64,000 nt of DNA from Cryomorpha ignava (GTDB lineage Bacteria > Bacteroidota > Bacteroidia > Flavobacteriales_D > Cryomorphaceae): the NCBI RefSeq assembly GCF_010686655.1, contig NZ_JAAGVY010000013.1, forward strand, positions 1 through 64,000, written 5' to 3'. Shown here in pieces: positions 1-9,170 of this stretch (within the stretch, counting starts at the first letter, position 1; the number at the start of each line of letters is the position of its first letter). The translations under genes were made by a program, and so were the position numbers. A model generated the notes under the pieces. That model saw only the letters and a list, made by a program, of their open reading frames with translations, ran no database searches and had not been told where the DNA came from.

Positions 1-39
1 AAGTAGTCAGCTCTGACAAATTTTTAATATCTTTGGATT

Positions 40-114
40 GCAGCATTTTTACGTATTTGGAATTACGCCTTTAAGATACTGTTTTTCAGAATCTTAAAGT
101 AATAAAAATGCTGC
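40..114. repeat. Nested long palindrome near the left edge
   Basis: An 11-bp inverted repeat (GCAGCATTTTT at 40-50, AAAAATGCTGC at 104-114) encloses a second one, CTTTAAGAT (69-77) against ATCTTAAAG (91-99). Inside that are CTG and CAG arms around a T-rich loop. The inner hairpin is about 12 bp with a single A-A mismatch. It could be a terminator for a gene left of the window, although no clean T tract follows directly, or a structured 5' leader. Function unknown; the arms themselves are read directly from the sequence. Confidence 0.6.
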
Positions 115-179
115 ACTTTTTAACTTTTCAATGTTAATTATCAACACAATAGCTCCTGCGAAACTTTAGTTATTAAATC

Positions 180-3100
180 TTGAAGAATATTAATCCTCTT
201 ATATTCAGATTTCTTGTTGTTCTTTTTGGCTTACTGGCCTGGAGTGAGTTAGCAGCGCAATCTCCACAGTTTAATATTCTTTCGCTAAAGGATGGTTTAT
301 CGCAGGGCACAGCCACTTCTATTGAGCAGGATAATTATGGCTTTATGTGGTTTGGCACCCGAGATGGCTTAAACAGATTTGACGGATATAAATTTGAGGT
401 ATTGAAATACAATGCGCAGGACAGCTCATCTATAAGTAACAATGACATTACATCGCTACTCGTAGATAACAATGGAGATATTTGGGCAGGAACTACATTT
501 GGTCTCAATAAAATTAACACGCGCACGCTTCAGGCCAAAGCTTTCTATCATTGGTTTGAAGATCCAACAGCGATAAGCAGCAACAAAATCAGAGCACTGG
601 CAGAAGACCATCATGGTAGAATTTGGATAGGAACTAATAATGGGTTGAACCGGCTGGATGACTGGGAAAAAAACGATTTTAAGAAGTACTCTATTGAGTC
701 TGATCAGGAAAAAAGCCTTTCAAATAATACGGTAAATGATATCTTAATAGATTCGAAAGGAAGAATTTGGGTGGGCACAGATGGTGGTTTAAATCTATAC
801 CTGCCAGAAACAAATGACTTCAAGCGCTTTAGATTTAAATTTGAAGATGATAATAGCCTAAGCAATAATCAGATTCAAACCATTTGTGAAGATCTGGACG
901 GAAACTTATGGATTGGTACAAAGTATGGCCTCAATAAATACAATCCCGAAATGGATGTATTTACGAGATACTTCGCCGAAAAGCCAAAAGCAGGGCTAAT
1001 TGCATCTAATATTATTAACGATGTAAAAATTGATGTTTCAGGCGATTTATGGGTAGGTACTCCCAGCGGTCTTTCCAGAATTTCGCATGAAATGAGTAAA
1101 TCAATCCAATACAATACTATTCCCGGAAAGACAAATTCATTGCCAAACGACCATATCTTAAGTCTTTTTAGCGGAAGCTCTAATATGATATGGATTGGTA
1201 CAAACTCTGCCGGGATTGCCACGCTCGATATGAATGCAACTCAATTTTATTCAGTTGTATATTCCGGGCAGGATGGATTTGAACCTGAAGAGAATCAAAT
1301 TTATTCCTTTTTTGAAGCAGATACCAATCATTTTTGGGTCGGTACGGGTAGAGGATTAGTTGTTTATAACCATTATTTTGACAAGTCTTTTTTCTTTGCA
1401 AATTCTACAAAGCGGAGACTTGGTACAATTTCGAAACCTGTAATGAGTTTTGCCAAGACGGCTGATGGCATATATTGGCTTGGAACCGATGGGGGAGGGC
1501 TTATATCTTATCAGTTTCCAAATGACTCATTGGTTTCATATACTACCCAATTTCAAAACCCCTTCAGCATTTCCAGCAATACCATTAACGACATTAAGGT
1601 TACCTCAAAAGATAATCTCTGGATTGCAACTGCGGGTGGTGGTTTGTGCTACTTCAATAGAGTTACAAAATCATTTAGAACCTACCGGTTTGACGGAGCA
1701 GATCAGAGTAGCATCCGAGACAATAATGTAAATTCTATTGTGCTTGATTCTGATGAGAATGTGTGGTTTGGAACCGGAAATTCGGGACTTTACTTTCTAG
1801 ATGTAAAAACCGATGAATTAAAAAATTATACTGCCGGAAACATGAAGGAAGGTATGCTTCCCTCAAACTCAATTAATCAGGTTTATTTTGATTCTTTTGG
1901 GCAGTTGTGGATAGCAACCTCCGGTGGCGGTCTTTCAAAATATATTGCTGAAAAGGAAAGCTTTGAGACTTTTAATGTGAATAATGGTTTGTCGAATAAT
2001 GTGGTCTTGGGGCTCACTTCAGATGGAAATGGAACCTTGTGGATGAGCACCAATGGCGGGATTACAACATTCAATGTTAAAACTGAAACTTTTCGCAATT
2101 ACAACGAGCAGGAGGTTTTGGGTCAAAATACTTTCTATCCCCGAAGTTGCCTGCATACCTCTAGCAATCTAGTGATCTTTGGGGGAGCCAATGGATTTGA
2201 TTATATCAATACCCTGGGCATTCGTGAGAATCTTTTTATACCACCGGTAGTCATTACAGCATTTCAGTTGATGGACAAGCCTGATAATGCCTCTGAATTA
2301 AATATACTTTCCGAATCTCCTGAAAAAACCGTTTTGGAATATAACCATTCCGGATTTACAATCGAATTTGCAGCACTCAATTTTGAGCAATCAGATAAAA
2401 ACCAATATGCGTATCGCCTTATAGGGCTTTTTGATCAATGGCGCTACATCGGTAACAGGCATTTTGCCACATTTTCTAACCTTAGACCTGGAACGTACAC
2501 TTTTGAAGTAAAAGGAAGTAATAATGATGGTTATTGGAATGAGAATCCTACCTCAATGCGTATTGTAGTAAGGCCGGCGTATTGGCAGACAAGCTGGTTT
2601 CAAATACTTATTATAGTCGCAGTTATGGGGGTTCTTTATCTTTTTTATCGATATAAGCTTTCAAGTGAAAAAGAAAGAAATCAACAATTGGAATCTGCAG
2701 TAAAAGTGCGAACTACCGAAATATCCAGAGAACGCGATACAAATGCTATACTGCTTAAGGAAGTACATCATCGCGTTAAAAATAACCTTCAGATAATAGT
2801 GAGTTTACTCAATTTGCAATCACGGTTTATTTCAGATTCCAAATTACTGAATGTTTTTAGTGAAATTCAAAATAGAGTTCGGTCTATGTCATTGATTCAC
2901 GAAAAGATGTACAAAACCAAAGATTTGAAAACCGTAAATATTGAAGAGTATATTACCGACCTTTCTAAAAGTCTGCTGAGTACATATCGTCTTGGTCAAA
3001 AAGTGCATCTCGATATAAAAGTAGATGTAAATAGTTTCCACAGCGATACGCTTACACCATTGGGTTTAATTATTAATGAAGTTATTTCAAACGCCCTAAA

Positions 3101-3347
3101 ATATGCTTTTCAGGAAGATAAAACCGGAACCATAATAGTGAGATTGTCAAAACTTGAAAACGGACGATTTACTTTAATCATTGGCGATGATGGAATAGGA
3201 ATTCCGAATGATATTATAATGGGAAAAACTGAATCTTTTGGAACCGAACTTATCACAGCACTTAGCGAACAACTTAATGGGACTATTAAACTTCTTGGTG
3301 ATGTAAAAGGTACTGTGTACGAAGTTGAATTTGAAGATGTGGCCTAA
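180..3347 (+). CDS. Propeller-type membrane sensor histidine kinase (HisKA_2 class)
   Basis: A 1055-residue sensor. After a signal peptide ending near LAAQS, residues about 30-690 hold many copies of the two-component propeller repeat (DxxGxIWxGTxxGLN-like units), then a Y_Y_Y domain (about 735-800), one transmembrane helix (about 808-828) and a cytoplasmic kinase. The kinase has the HHRVKNNLQ motif of the HisKA_2 class near residue 863, an N box (NEVISNALKYAF) and a G box (GDDGIGIP). Unlike classical Bacteroidota hybrid systems it has no receiver or AraC domain after the ATPase, so its response regulator must be encoded elsewhere. The start is TTG at 180, chosen because it gives a proper signal peptide; no ATG fits. 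The ligand is unknown, probably periplasmic. Confidence 0.92.
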   Translation: MKNINPLIFRFLVVLFGLLAWSELAAQSPQFNILSLKDGLSQGTATSIEQDNYGFMWFGTRDGLNRFDGYKFEVLKYNAQDSSSISNNDITSLLVDNNGDIWAGTTFGLNKINTRTLQAKAFYHWFEDPTAISSNKIRALAEDHHGRIWIGTNNGLNRLDDWEKNDFKKYSIESDQEKSLSNNTVNDILIDSKGRIWVGTDGGLNLYLPETNDFKRFRFKFEDDNSLSNNQIQTICEDLDGNLWIGTKYGLNKYNPEMDVFTRYFAEKPKAGLIASNIINDVKIDVSGDLWVGTPSGLSRISHEMSKSIQYNTIPGKTNSLPNDHILSLFSGSSNMIWIGTNSAGIATLDMNATQFYSVVYSGQDGFEPEENQIYSFFEADTNHFWVGTGRGLVVYNHYFDKSFFFANSTKRRLGTISKPVMSFAKTADGIYWLGTDGGGLISYQFPNDSLVSYTTQFQNPFSISSNTINDIKVTSKDNLWIATAGGGLCYFNRVTKSFRTYRFDGADQSSIRDNNVNSIVLDSDENVWFGTGNSGLYFLDVKTDELKNYTAGNMKEGMLPSNSINQVYFDSFGQLWIATSGGGLSKYIAEKESFETFNVNNGLSNNVVLGLTSDGNGTLWMSTNGGITTFNVKTETFRNYNEQEVLGQNTFYPRSCLHTSSNLVIFGGANGFDYINTLGIRENLFIPPVVITAFQLMDKPDNASELNILSESPEKTVLEYNHSGFTIEFAALNFEQSDKNQYAYRLIGLFDQWRYIGNRHFATFSNLRPGTYTFEVKGSNNDGYWNENPTSMRIVVRPAYWQTSWFQILIIVAVMGVLYLFYRYKLSSEKERNQQLESAVKVRTTEISRERDTNAILLKEVHHRVKNNLQIIVSLLNLQSRFISDSKLLNVFSEIQNRVRSMSLIHEKMYKTKDLKTVNIEEYITDLSKSLLSTYRLGQKVHLDIKVDVNSFHSDTLTPLGLIINEVISNALKYAFQEDKTGTIIVRLSKLENGRFTLIIGDDGIGIPNDIIMGKTESFGTELITALSEQLNGTIKLLGDVKGTVYEVEFEDVA

Positions 3348-3403
3348 TGTGTTTTGAATAAATCTTTTAGTACCCCTAATATTCATTCAACCCCCATTCC
3401 ACC

Positions 3404-3742
3404 TAATTAGTGTCTGTCCACACAGTCCACTATCATGCCTGTGGCTTGATCCTCGATCGGCGTTGCACCATGCCGTTGGCTTGGTCTAAAGCCTTGTCTT
3501 GAAAATCGAAGATCAAGCCATTTCGGCCTGACAGTCCTTTCGACTTCGCATTTCGACAGGCTCAATAACCACTCAAGACAGCGCATCCCGCCCCAGCGGG
3601 ACTCCTTGATTACGCCCTTCGGTTGTGAAATCGCTACGCTAGGTATTCAATCCTGCGTGCGCTACTTCGACTTCGCTCAGCACATCGTTTGCTATTGAAC
3701 TATATGATCCAGCCACCTGACTCTATTGACAGACTTTAATTA
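3404..3742. repeat. Inverted-repeat element, long copy (MITE-like)
   Basis: A 339-bp non-coding segment bounded by imperfect terminal inverted repeats: left TAATTAGTGTCTGTC, right GACAGACTTTAATTA (13 of 15 pair), with weaker pairing further in. Inside lies a second inverted pair, GGCTTGATCCTCGAT (3443-3457) against ATCGAAGATCAAGCC (3505-3519). Its last 52 bp (3691-3742) are identical to the end of the copy that follows. No transposase is present. It reads as a non-autonomous mobile element or the remains of one; the parent transposon is not identified. Confidence 0.6.
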
Positions 3743-3891
3743 GTGTCTGTCCATACAGTCCACTATCTGCGTTGCACTTGTCTTGAAAACAGTCATTGAC
3801 AAATGTCAACTCCTTGTTTTTCAATCCTACGTGCGCCTTGCTATTGAACTATATGATCCAGCCACCTGACTCTATTGACAGACTTTAATTA
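3737..3891. repeat. Inverted-repeat element, short internally deleted copy
   Basis: A second copy directly abuts the first and shares its TAATTA end. The left 31 bp match the long copy with one difference, and the right 52 bp (3840-3891) are identical to 3691-3742. The middle keeps recognisable pieces (CTTGTCTTGAAAA, ACTCCTTG, TCAATCCT-CGTGCGC) but is about 180 bp shorter. The right end runs into apaG and contains its last codons and stop. Confidence 0.6.
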
Positions 3892-4271
3892 AGCTTATAA
3901 GGAACGATTAGCGAGAATTCGGGAATTTCAACGTTAAAGTTTAAACCACTTTCTAAATTTTTCATTACATAATAACCACTCATTTTTCCCATATCGGTGG
4001 TAAAATCGCACGAAGAACGGTAAGTGTAGCTCTCTCCGGGTTTGATAATGGGCTTTTCGCCAATAACACCTTCGCCTTTCACTTCTCTCTCGTGTGTATT
4101 ACTATCGGTAATTTTCCAGTACCTGCTTATCAACTGAATGGCACCTTCATTTTTATTTTCAATTCTTATTCCGTAGGAAAATAGGTAGAGCTTAGCTATT
4201 GGATTTGAAAATTTCTCTTCATATCTGCTATCAACAGAAATTATAATCCCCGAATTCAGTGCGGTTGTCAT
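3885..4271 (-). CDS. apaG: ApaG family protein (DUF525)
   Basis: A 128-residue protein of the normal ApaG length and composition: a small beta-sandwich with the family pattern YRSSCDF, MSGYYVM and C-terminal IPEFSLIVPYKLN. ApaG proteins are soluble Fn3-like domains of unsettled function, linked in enterobacteria to Co2+ resistance and in eukaryotic F-box proteins to protein binding. The final codons and the TAA stop lie within the terminal repeat of the adjacent inverted-repeat element, so that insertion may have reshaped the very end of the gene without visibly shortening it. Confidence 0.88.
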   Translation of the reverse strand: MTTALNSGIIISVDSRYEEKFSNPIAKLYLFSYGIRIENKNEGAIQLISRYWKITDSNTHEREVKGEGVIGEKPIIKPGESYTYRSSCDFTTDMGKMSGYYVMKNLESGLNFNVEIPEFSLIVPYKLN

Positions 4272-4341
4272 TGTTGTGTATTGCTTGTACTGAGCAAGGT
4301 TATGAAATTACCTGCGAAGATGAAAGAAGAATGCAAAATAT

Positions 4342-5739
4342 TTAATTTTTAAGGGTGTTTATTACTTTATATCCTACCAATCGATCAGAAAAAGTGCTTC
4401 TGTCTTTATAATATAGCAATATGGTGTAATTGTTCTCTGTCTCGAAATAGTTTCCTTCAGTTAATTCTGTTGTTCCGCTCTCCTGCGATTTGTATTTCCA
4501 TAAATAAATATAATTGTAGTAGCCCTGTTTTAGCTTGAGCGATTTTTCGTAGCGCAAATCAAGCGGATTATAATCCATCTTAAAGCGGTCATCCATCTCC
4601 CAGTTTGACAGCTGTCCGAAAAGGTACATATCACCGTTTCCCAAAAAAGCATCTACTGGCATCGTAAAATGCACTGTAACGTAATCAGATTCAAGATGCG
4701 CATTTTGCATATCGTCATTTTTGATGAGCAGTTTGCCATTAATATCCTGATCAAAAGAGTACTGCTTAAAAGCACGCCTTATGTCGGGAGACAGGTAAAT
4801 ATGGTATCCATTATCCATGAGATCGACTTCAGTTACTCGTTCACTTCGGTAGCGCACGCTTTTAGCGTCAAAATTCCTGAATTCATTAATGCCGTCGAAG
4901 GTCAGTTCACTCTGGAAGTCATAAATTAACTCCCGTCCTTTTATAAAGCTAGGTTTTATGCCTCGTATTGCATTGTCTAATCTATTATTTTGCAGTACTA
5001 CGAGTTCTATTTCACTGTAAGGATTCAGGGTTCCCACACCATTTAAATTTACGTTGATATCGACTTTTTGACGGTAGTCGCGCTCTGAAATTACGCTAGG
5101 TCGCTTAATGGTGCCAGATACTGTAGCAAGTGGCTCCACAATCATAAATCGGGCTGTAAGTATTGGCTGCTTTTCATCATCATCGGCATAAACCTTTACG
5201 ACATAGTTTCCACTTTTAGTGAGCTGAATACGGTCATTGGGAAATGCAAGCGAGTAATGGGTAAAAGGCTGAATGGTGTTAAATGAAAATTGATAATCAC
5301 TTATAAAATCAGTGTTATACCCTTCCTGATAATCCAGTAAGTGTAATTCTGATGATTTCCAATCGTGAGTGCAGTGCTCAAATCTATAATACATGTCTCG
5401 CGCATTCTCTCCCAAATCATCAAATTTTAAAATGATTTGCTCAGTACCGTTAAGCTGTATAATGGGCGGGTTAAGTTCCGATTTTGATGTGTACAAAAGC
5501 ATGGTTTTAACCTTTGGATCAAAAATTTGATTGGTATATGTCTGGGCTGGCGGAGAGCGCTCTTCAAGAAAATTGCTAGCTGTACCCATTTTCGGCTCAT
5601 TGCCAGTGCTATTTTTTTCGCCTGAAGCGATCGTTTTTCCAGTGGTACAGAAGCTAAGGGCAAGGCCGGTAGCAAGAAAAAAGATTGAAATTCGAATTGT
5701 GGGATTCATATATTTTTCTAATTTTGTATTTAGATTCAT
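4342..5739 (-). CDS. DUF5103 / type IX secretion plug-domain protein
   Basis: The protein matches the DUF5103 family pattern: a conserved core around FDDLGENARDMYYRFEHC, HDWKSSELHLLDYQEGYNTD, then SDYQFSFNT, FTHYSLAFPND and SGNYVVKVY (about residues 85-200). Members of this family are Bacteroidota outer-envelope proteins; one was described as a plug of the type IX translocon. An N-terminal hydrophobic segment acts as export signal. The second Met (codon 11, at 5709) gives a more normal signal peptide and may be the true start. The gene is divergent from nqrA, about 100 bp apart, and follows the same strand as apaG. Confidence 0.82.
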   Translation of the reverse strand: MNLNTKLEKYMNPTIRISIFFLATGLALSFCTTGKTIASGEKNSTGNEPKMGTASNFLEERSPPAQTYTNQIFDPKVKTMLLYTSKSELNPPIIQLNGTEQIILKFDDLGENARDMYYRFEHCTHDWKSSELHLLDYQEGYNTDFISDYQFSFNTIQPFTHYSLAFPNDRIQLTKSGNYVVKVYADDDEKQPILTARFMIVEPLATVSGTIKRPSVISERDYRQKVDINVNLNGVGTLNPYSEIELVVLQNNRLDNAIRGIKPSFIKGRELIYDFQSELTFDGINEFRNFDAKSVRYRSERVTEVDLMDNGYHIYLSPDIRRAFKQYSFDQDINGKLLIKNDDMQNAHLESDYVTVHFTMPVDAFLGNGDMYLFGQLSNWEMDDRFKMDYNPLDLRYEKSLKLKQGYYNYIYLWKYKSQESGTTELTEGNYFETENNYTILLYYKDRSTFSDRLVGYKVINTLKN

Positions 5740-5802
5740 TCTAAATTAGCTACCTGCCTTTTATCGTTCAAAAACAACTGTGTTCGATGTTAAAACAATT
5801 GC

Positions 5803-5810
5803 TATTTTTG
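5803..5810 (+). promoter_or_regulatory. Promoter -7 element of the nqr operon
   Basis: TATTTTTG matches the Bacteroidota -7 consensus TAnnTTTG, 27 bp before the nqrA ATG. No perfect TTG -33 box is found at the usual spacing, so this is a partial match. Confidence 0.5.
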
Positions 5811-5837
5811 CGCCAAATTTTAAAGGACTCCTAAGGC

Positions 5838-7190
5838 ATGTCAAAAGCCATAAAGATTACGAAAGGTGTCGATATAAAACTCGTCGGTGCAGCAGAAAAT
5901 AAAATTTCTCCTGCGCAAAGATCGAATGTTTATGCGATAAAACCTGACGATTTTTTCGGAACCGTTCCGAAATTAATGGTAAAACAAGGCGAGACGGTGA
6001 AAGCCGGCACTCCTTTATTTTTCGATAAGAAGCGCGATAAGATTAAATTCACATCGCCTGTAAGCGGCGAAGTGGTGGAAATCAAACGCGGCGATAAGCG
6101 AAAAATTCTGGAGGTTAAAATTCTCGCCGATTCAGAAACAGCTTACGCTTCCTTCACACCCTGGACGGGCGGTGGCGATCGTCAAACATTAGTTGACACT
6201 ATGCTCGGAATGGGATTGTGGCCATTCATTACGCAAAGACCTTACGGAGTTATTGCCAGCCCGGACGATACTCCTCGAGACATTTATATCTCGGGATTTG
6301 ATTCTGCTCCGCTTAGCGCAGATAACGAAGTGGCGCTAAAAGGCGAAATAGAAAACTTTAAAACCGGTCTGGAAGCTTTAAAAATCCTTAGTGGCGGCCA
6401 TGTGCATCTTGGTGTTCGAAAAGGTTCTTCGCTTTATGCAGGTGTAAATGGCGTTGAAAAAACAGAATTTTCAGGGCCTCACCCTGTTGGGAATGTCGGT
6501 GTGCAAATTCATCACACAAAGCCCATTAATAAAGGCGAGGTACTATGGACAGTAAATCCATCAGATGTCGCAATTATTGGCAAGAGCCTCAAAGAAGGAA
6601 AATTTCGAGCCGAAAGAACTATCGCATTGGCCGGTTCTGAAGTAAAAAATCCACAGTATTATTCTACTATTATTGGTGCCTCAATTGAGTCTATCTTAGG
6701 CGATAATGAGAAGGCAGGCCATAACAGAATCATTAGTGGAAATGTACTAACCGGGACTAAAGTTGAGCGCGATGGATACTTGAGTTTCTACAGCAATATG
6801 GTATCAATTATTCCAGAAGGAGACGAAAAGAAATTTTTTATCACTGAGGGATGGCTTGCTCCGGGATTTTCGCGTTTTAGCCTGAATCATTCATACCCGA
6901 GCTGGTTGTTAGGTAACAAAAAATACAAACTTGATACCAATCTAAATGGTGAAACCAGAGCATTTGTAGTTACTGGCGAATTGGAAAAGGTTTTTCCGTT
7001 TGATATTTATCCAATGCAACTTATTAAAGCTATAATGATTAACGATATTGACTCAATGGAAAATCTCGGCATCTATGAAGTACTGCCAGAAGATTTTGCA
7101 CTTTGTGAGTTTGCCTGCACCTCCAAAATCAATATTCAATCTGTAGTTAGGCAAGGGCTTGCTGATATGAGAAACGAATTTGCATCTTAA
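5838..7190 (+). CDS. nqrA: Na+-translocating NADH:quinone reductase subunit A
   Basis: A 450-residue soluble subunit of the six-subunit Na+-NQR, which oxidises NADH, reduces quinone and exports Na+. NqrA faces the cytoplasm and is implicated in quinone binding. Length and order of conserved blocks fit: KGVDIKLVGAAE at the N-terminus, the lipoyl-like LMVKQGETVKAGTPLFFDK, GQRPYG-like block ITQRPYGVIASP, and the C-terminal EFACTSKINIQSVVRQGL. It is the first gene of a compact nqrABCDEF operon; nqrB begins 13 bp after its stop. Confidence 0.97.
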   Translation: MSKAIKITKGVDIKLVGAAENKISPAQRSNVYAIKPDDFFGTVPKLMVKQGETVKAGTPLFFDKKRDKIKFTSPVSGEVVEIKRGDKRKILEVKILADSETAYASFTPWTGGGDRQTLVDTMLGMGLWPFITQRPYGVIASPDDTPRDIYISGFDSAPLSADNEVALKGEIENFKTGLEALKILSGGHVHLGVRKGSSLYAGVNGVEKTEFSGPHPVGNVGVQIHHTKPINKGEVLWTVNPSDVAIIGKSLKEGKFRAERTIALAGSEVKNPQYYSTIIGASIESILGDNEKAGHNRIISGNVLTGTKVERDGYLSFYSNMVSIIPEGDEKKFFITEGWLAPGFSRFSLNHSYPSWLLGNKKYKLDTNLNGETRAFVVTGELEKVFPFDIYPMQLIKAIMINDIDSMENLGIYEVLPEDFALCEFACTSKINIQSVVRQGLADMRNEFAS

Positions 7191-7203
7191 AAGATAGAGT
7201 ATA

Positions 7204-8403
7204 GTGAAAGCATTAGAAAATTTATTGGAAAAGCTTAAAACGCCTTTTGACAAAGGTGGAAAGCTTGAGAAGTTTTATCCTGTATACGATGCGCTTGAAA
7301 CATTTGCATTCGTACCAGATCATACTACTATCAAAGGTTCTCATATACGTGATGCCATTGATATGAAACGAACCATGTTTTTGGTGATCGTTGCAATGAT
7401 TCCAGCCTTACTGTTTGGAATATACAATACCGGATATCAGCATTTTACTGCCTTGGGTATGGATGCTTCTTTCTTGGAAATGGTTGGTTTTGGTCTCACG
7501 AAAGTCTTGCCGCTTATTGTGGTATCGTATGGCGTTGGCCTCGGAATTGAGTTTGTGTTTTGCATTATTAAAGGACATGCTATAAACGAAGGATTTCTGG
7601 TATCGGGAATGTTAATTCCACTCATTATGCCTATGGACGTGCCGCTATGGATGGTGGCCGTGGCTACTGCTTTTGCAGTGGTAATAGGTAAAGAAGTTTT
7701 CGGAGGTACCGGAATGAATATTGTCAATGTAGCCCTTACGGCACGCGCATTCATATTCTTTGCGTATCCAACGAAAATGTCGGGTAACAAAGTGTGGGTT
7801 AATACCGATGGTGGCTCTGTAGTAGATGGATACACTGGCGAAACGCTTCTTGCACAAGCTATTGAGCATGGAGCTAATTTTAAAGACGTTGCAAATAACG
7901 CATATGCCAGTTTAAGCGATAGCTTTATGGCATCTTTTCTTGGATTTATTCCGGGATCGATTGGTGAAACCTCTGTGCTTGCAATATTGATTGGAGCGGC
8001 TATTCTGCTCTGGACAGGAATTGCCAGCTGGCGAATAATTTTTATGGGAATTGTAGGTGGTGCTGCTATGGGTATGATATTTAATATTCTTGGCCCAATG
8101 TACTTTCCAGATAACCTGTACTTAACTGTGCCGTGGTGGCAGCAAATGGTAATGGGTGGATTTGCCTTTGGAATTGTGTTTATGGCTACCGACCCAGTTA
8201 CGGCAGCGCAAACAGAAAATGGAAAACTCATTTATGGATTTCTTATAGGTTTATTGGCTATTCTAATCCGTGTGGTTAATCCCGCTTATCCTGAAGGAAT
8301 TATGATGTCGATTTTATTTATGAATGTAATGGCTCCAACTATTGACCACTACGTAATTCAGGGTAATATCAAAAAACGACTAAAACGACTTAAAACAGCA
8401 TAA
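7204..8403 (+). CDS. nqrB: Na+-translocating NADH:quinone reductase subunit B
   Basis: A 399-residue integral membrane subunit with about ten helices. It starts with GTG at 7204, giving the family N-terminus KALENLLEKLKTPFDKGGK. NqrB carries a covalently bound FMN on a threonine; the segment PGSIGETS contains the likely acceptor, T256. Compared with Vibrio NqrB it has an extra loop before this site (about residues 195-240), which shifts the numbering. NqrB forms most of the Na+ path together with D and E. Confidence 0.96.
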   Translation: MKALENLLEKLKTPFDKGGKLEKFYPVYDALETFAFVPDHTTIKGSHIRDAIDMKRTMFLVIVAMIPALLFGIYNTGYQHFTALGMDASFLEMVGFGLTKVLPLIVVSYGVGLGIEFVFCIIKGHAINEGFLVSGMLIPLIMPMDVPLWMVAVATAFAVVIGKEVFGGTGMNIVNVALTARAFIFFAYPTKMSGNKVWVNTDGGSVVDGYTGETLLAQAIEHGANFKDVANNAYASLSDSFMASFLGFIPGSIGETSVLAILIGAAILLWTGIASWRIIFMGIVGGAAMGMIFNILGPMYFPDNLYLTVPWWQQMVMGGFAFGIVFMATDPVTAAQTENGKLIYGFLIGLLAILIRVVNPAYPEGIMMSILFMNVMAPTIDHYVIQGNIKKRLKRLKTA

Positions 8404-8405
8404 TA

Positions 8406-9170
8406 ATGGCAATTAATAGAAACAGCAATGCATTTACTTTCCTCTTCGCCATAATTATGGTGCTGATAGTTGGTGCCGCACTTTCGTTTGCATCAATGTC
8501 TCTAAAACCCCTACAGGTACAAAATACCATCGAAAAGGAAATGATGAGTATCCTCGGTTCGGTAGGAGTTGAATCTACGCGCGATAATGCAGAAGGCAAT
8601 TTTTATGAGTATATAACAAATAGAATCGTTTTGAATCATCAGGGCGAAGTGGTAGAGGAAAGAGACGGAAAAATTGATGCCGACGATAAGAACGAACCAT
8701 TTAATGTGGATGTAAAAAAGGAATTCCGTGATCGTCAAATGACCAATGAAAAAAAACACTATCCATTGTACGTAGCAAATATTGATGGAGAAAAAGTTGT
8801 TGTTATTCCTATGGTAGGTAAAGGACTTTGGGGCCCGGTTTGGGGTTATGTTGCACTTAAAAGCGATTACAATACTATTTATGGTGCTACATTTAATCAC
8901 CAAAGTGAAACTCCAGGATTGGGAGCAGAGATTACCGAACCTTTCTTTACTAATGAATTTGCCGGTAAAACGATTTATGACGAACAAGGTAAATTGGTTT
9001 CTATCGAGGTACAAAAAGGTGGAGCCTCTCCGGATGCCCCACACGCCGTAGATGCTATTACAGGTGGAACCATTACCAGTAAAGGAGTACAAGAAATGCT
9101 GGAGAGAACTTTCAGCGTGTACGACAAGTATTTCGAAAAGAACAGAACGCAAACATCTCAGGAGATATGA
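8406..9170 (+). CDS. nqrC: Na+-translocating NADH:quinone reductase subunit C
   Basis: A 254-residue subunit with one N-terminal transmembrane helix and a periplasmic FMN-binding domain. The flavinylation motif DAITGGTITS is present, with T222 as the expected FMN attachment site. The attachment needs an ApbE transferase, and no apbE gene is in this window. The stop overlaps the nqrD start by 4 bp (ATGA). Confidence 0.96.
   Translation: MAINRNSNAFTFLFAIIMVLIVGAALSFASMSLKPLQVQNTIEKEMMSILGSVGVESTRDNAEGNFYEYITNRIVLNHQGEVVEERDGKIDADDKNEPFNVDVKKEFRDRQMTNEKKHYPLYVANIDGEKVVVIPMVGKGLWGPVWGYVALKSDYNTIYGATFNHQSETPGLGAEITEPFFTNEFAGKTIYDEQGKLVSIEVQKGGASPDAPHAVDAITGGTITSKGVQEMLERTFSVYDKYFEKNRTQTSQEI

Noticed and set aside
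3348-3884. Possible complete insertion sequence
   Set aside because: No transposase frame exists; both copies are under 350 bp and non-coding.
7437-8231. Long open frame of 264 codons antisense to nqrB
   Set aside because: It is the mirror of a highly conserved membrane gene and has proline/isoleucine-rich composition typical of antisense frames.
8511-9152. Open frame antisense to nqrC
   Set aside because: Same reason: nqrC is unambiguous, and the antisense product has no domain or start signal.
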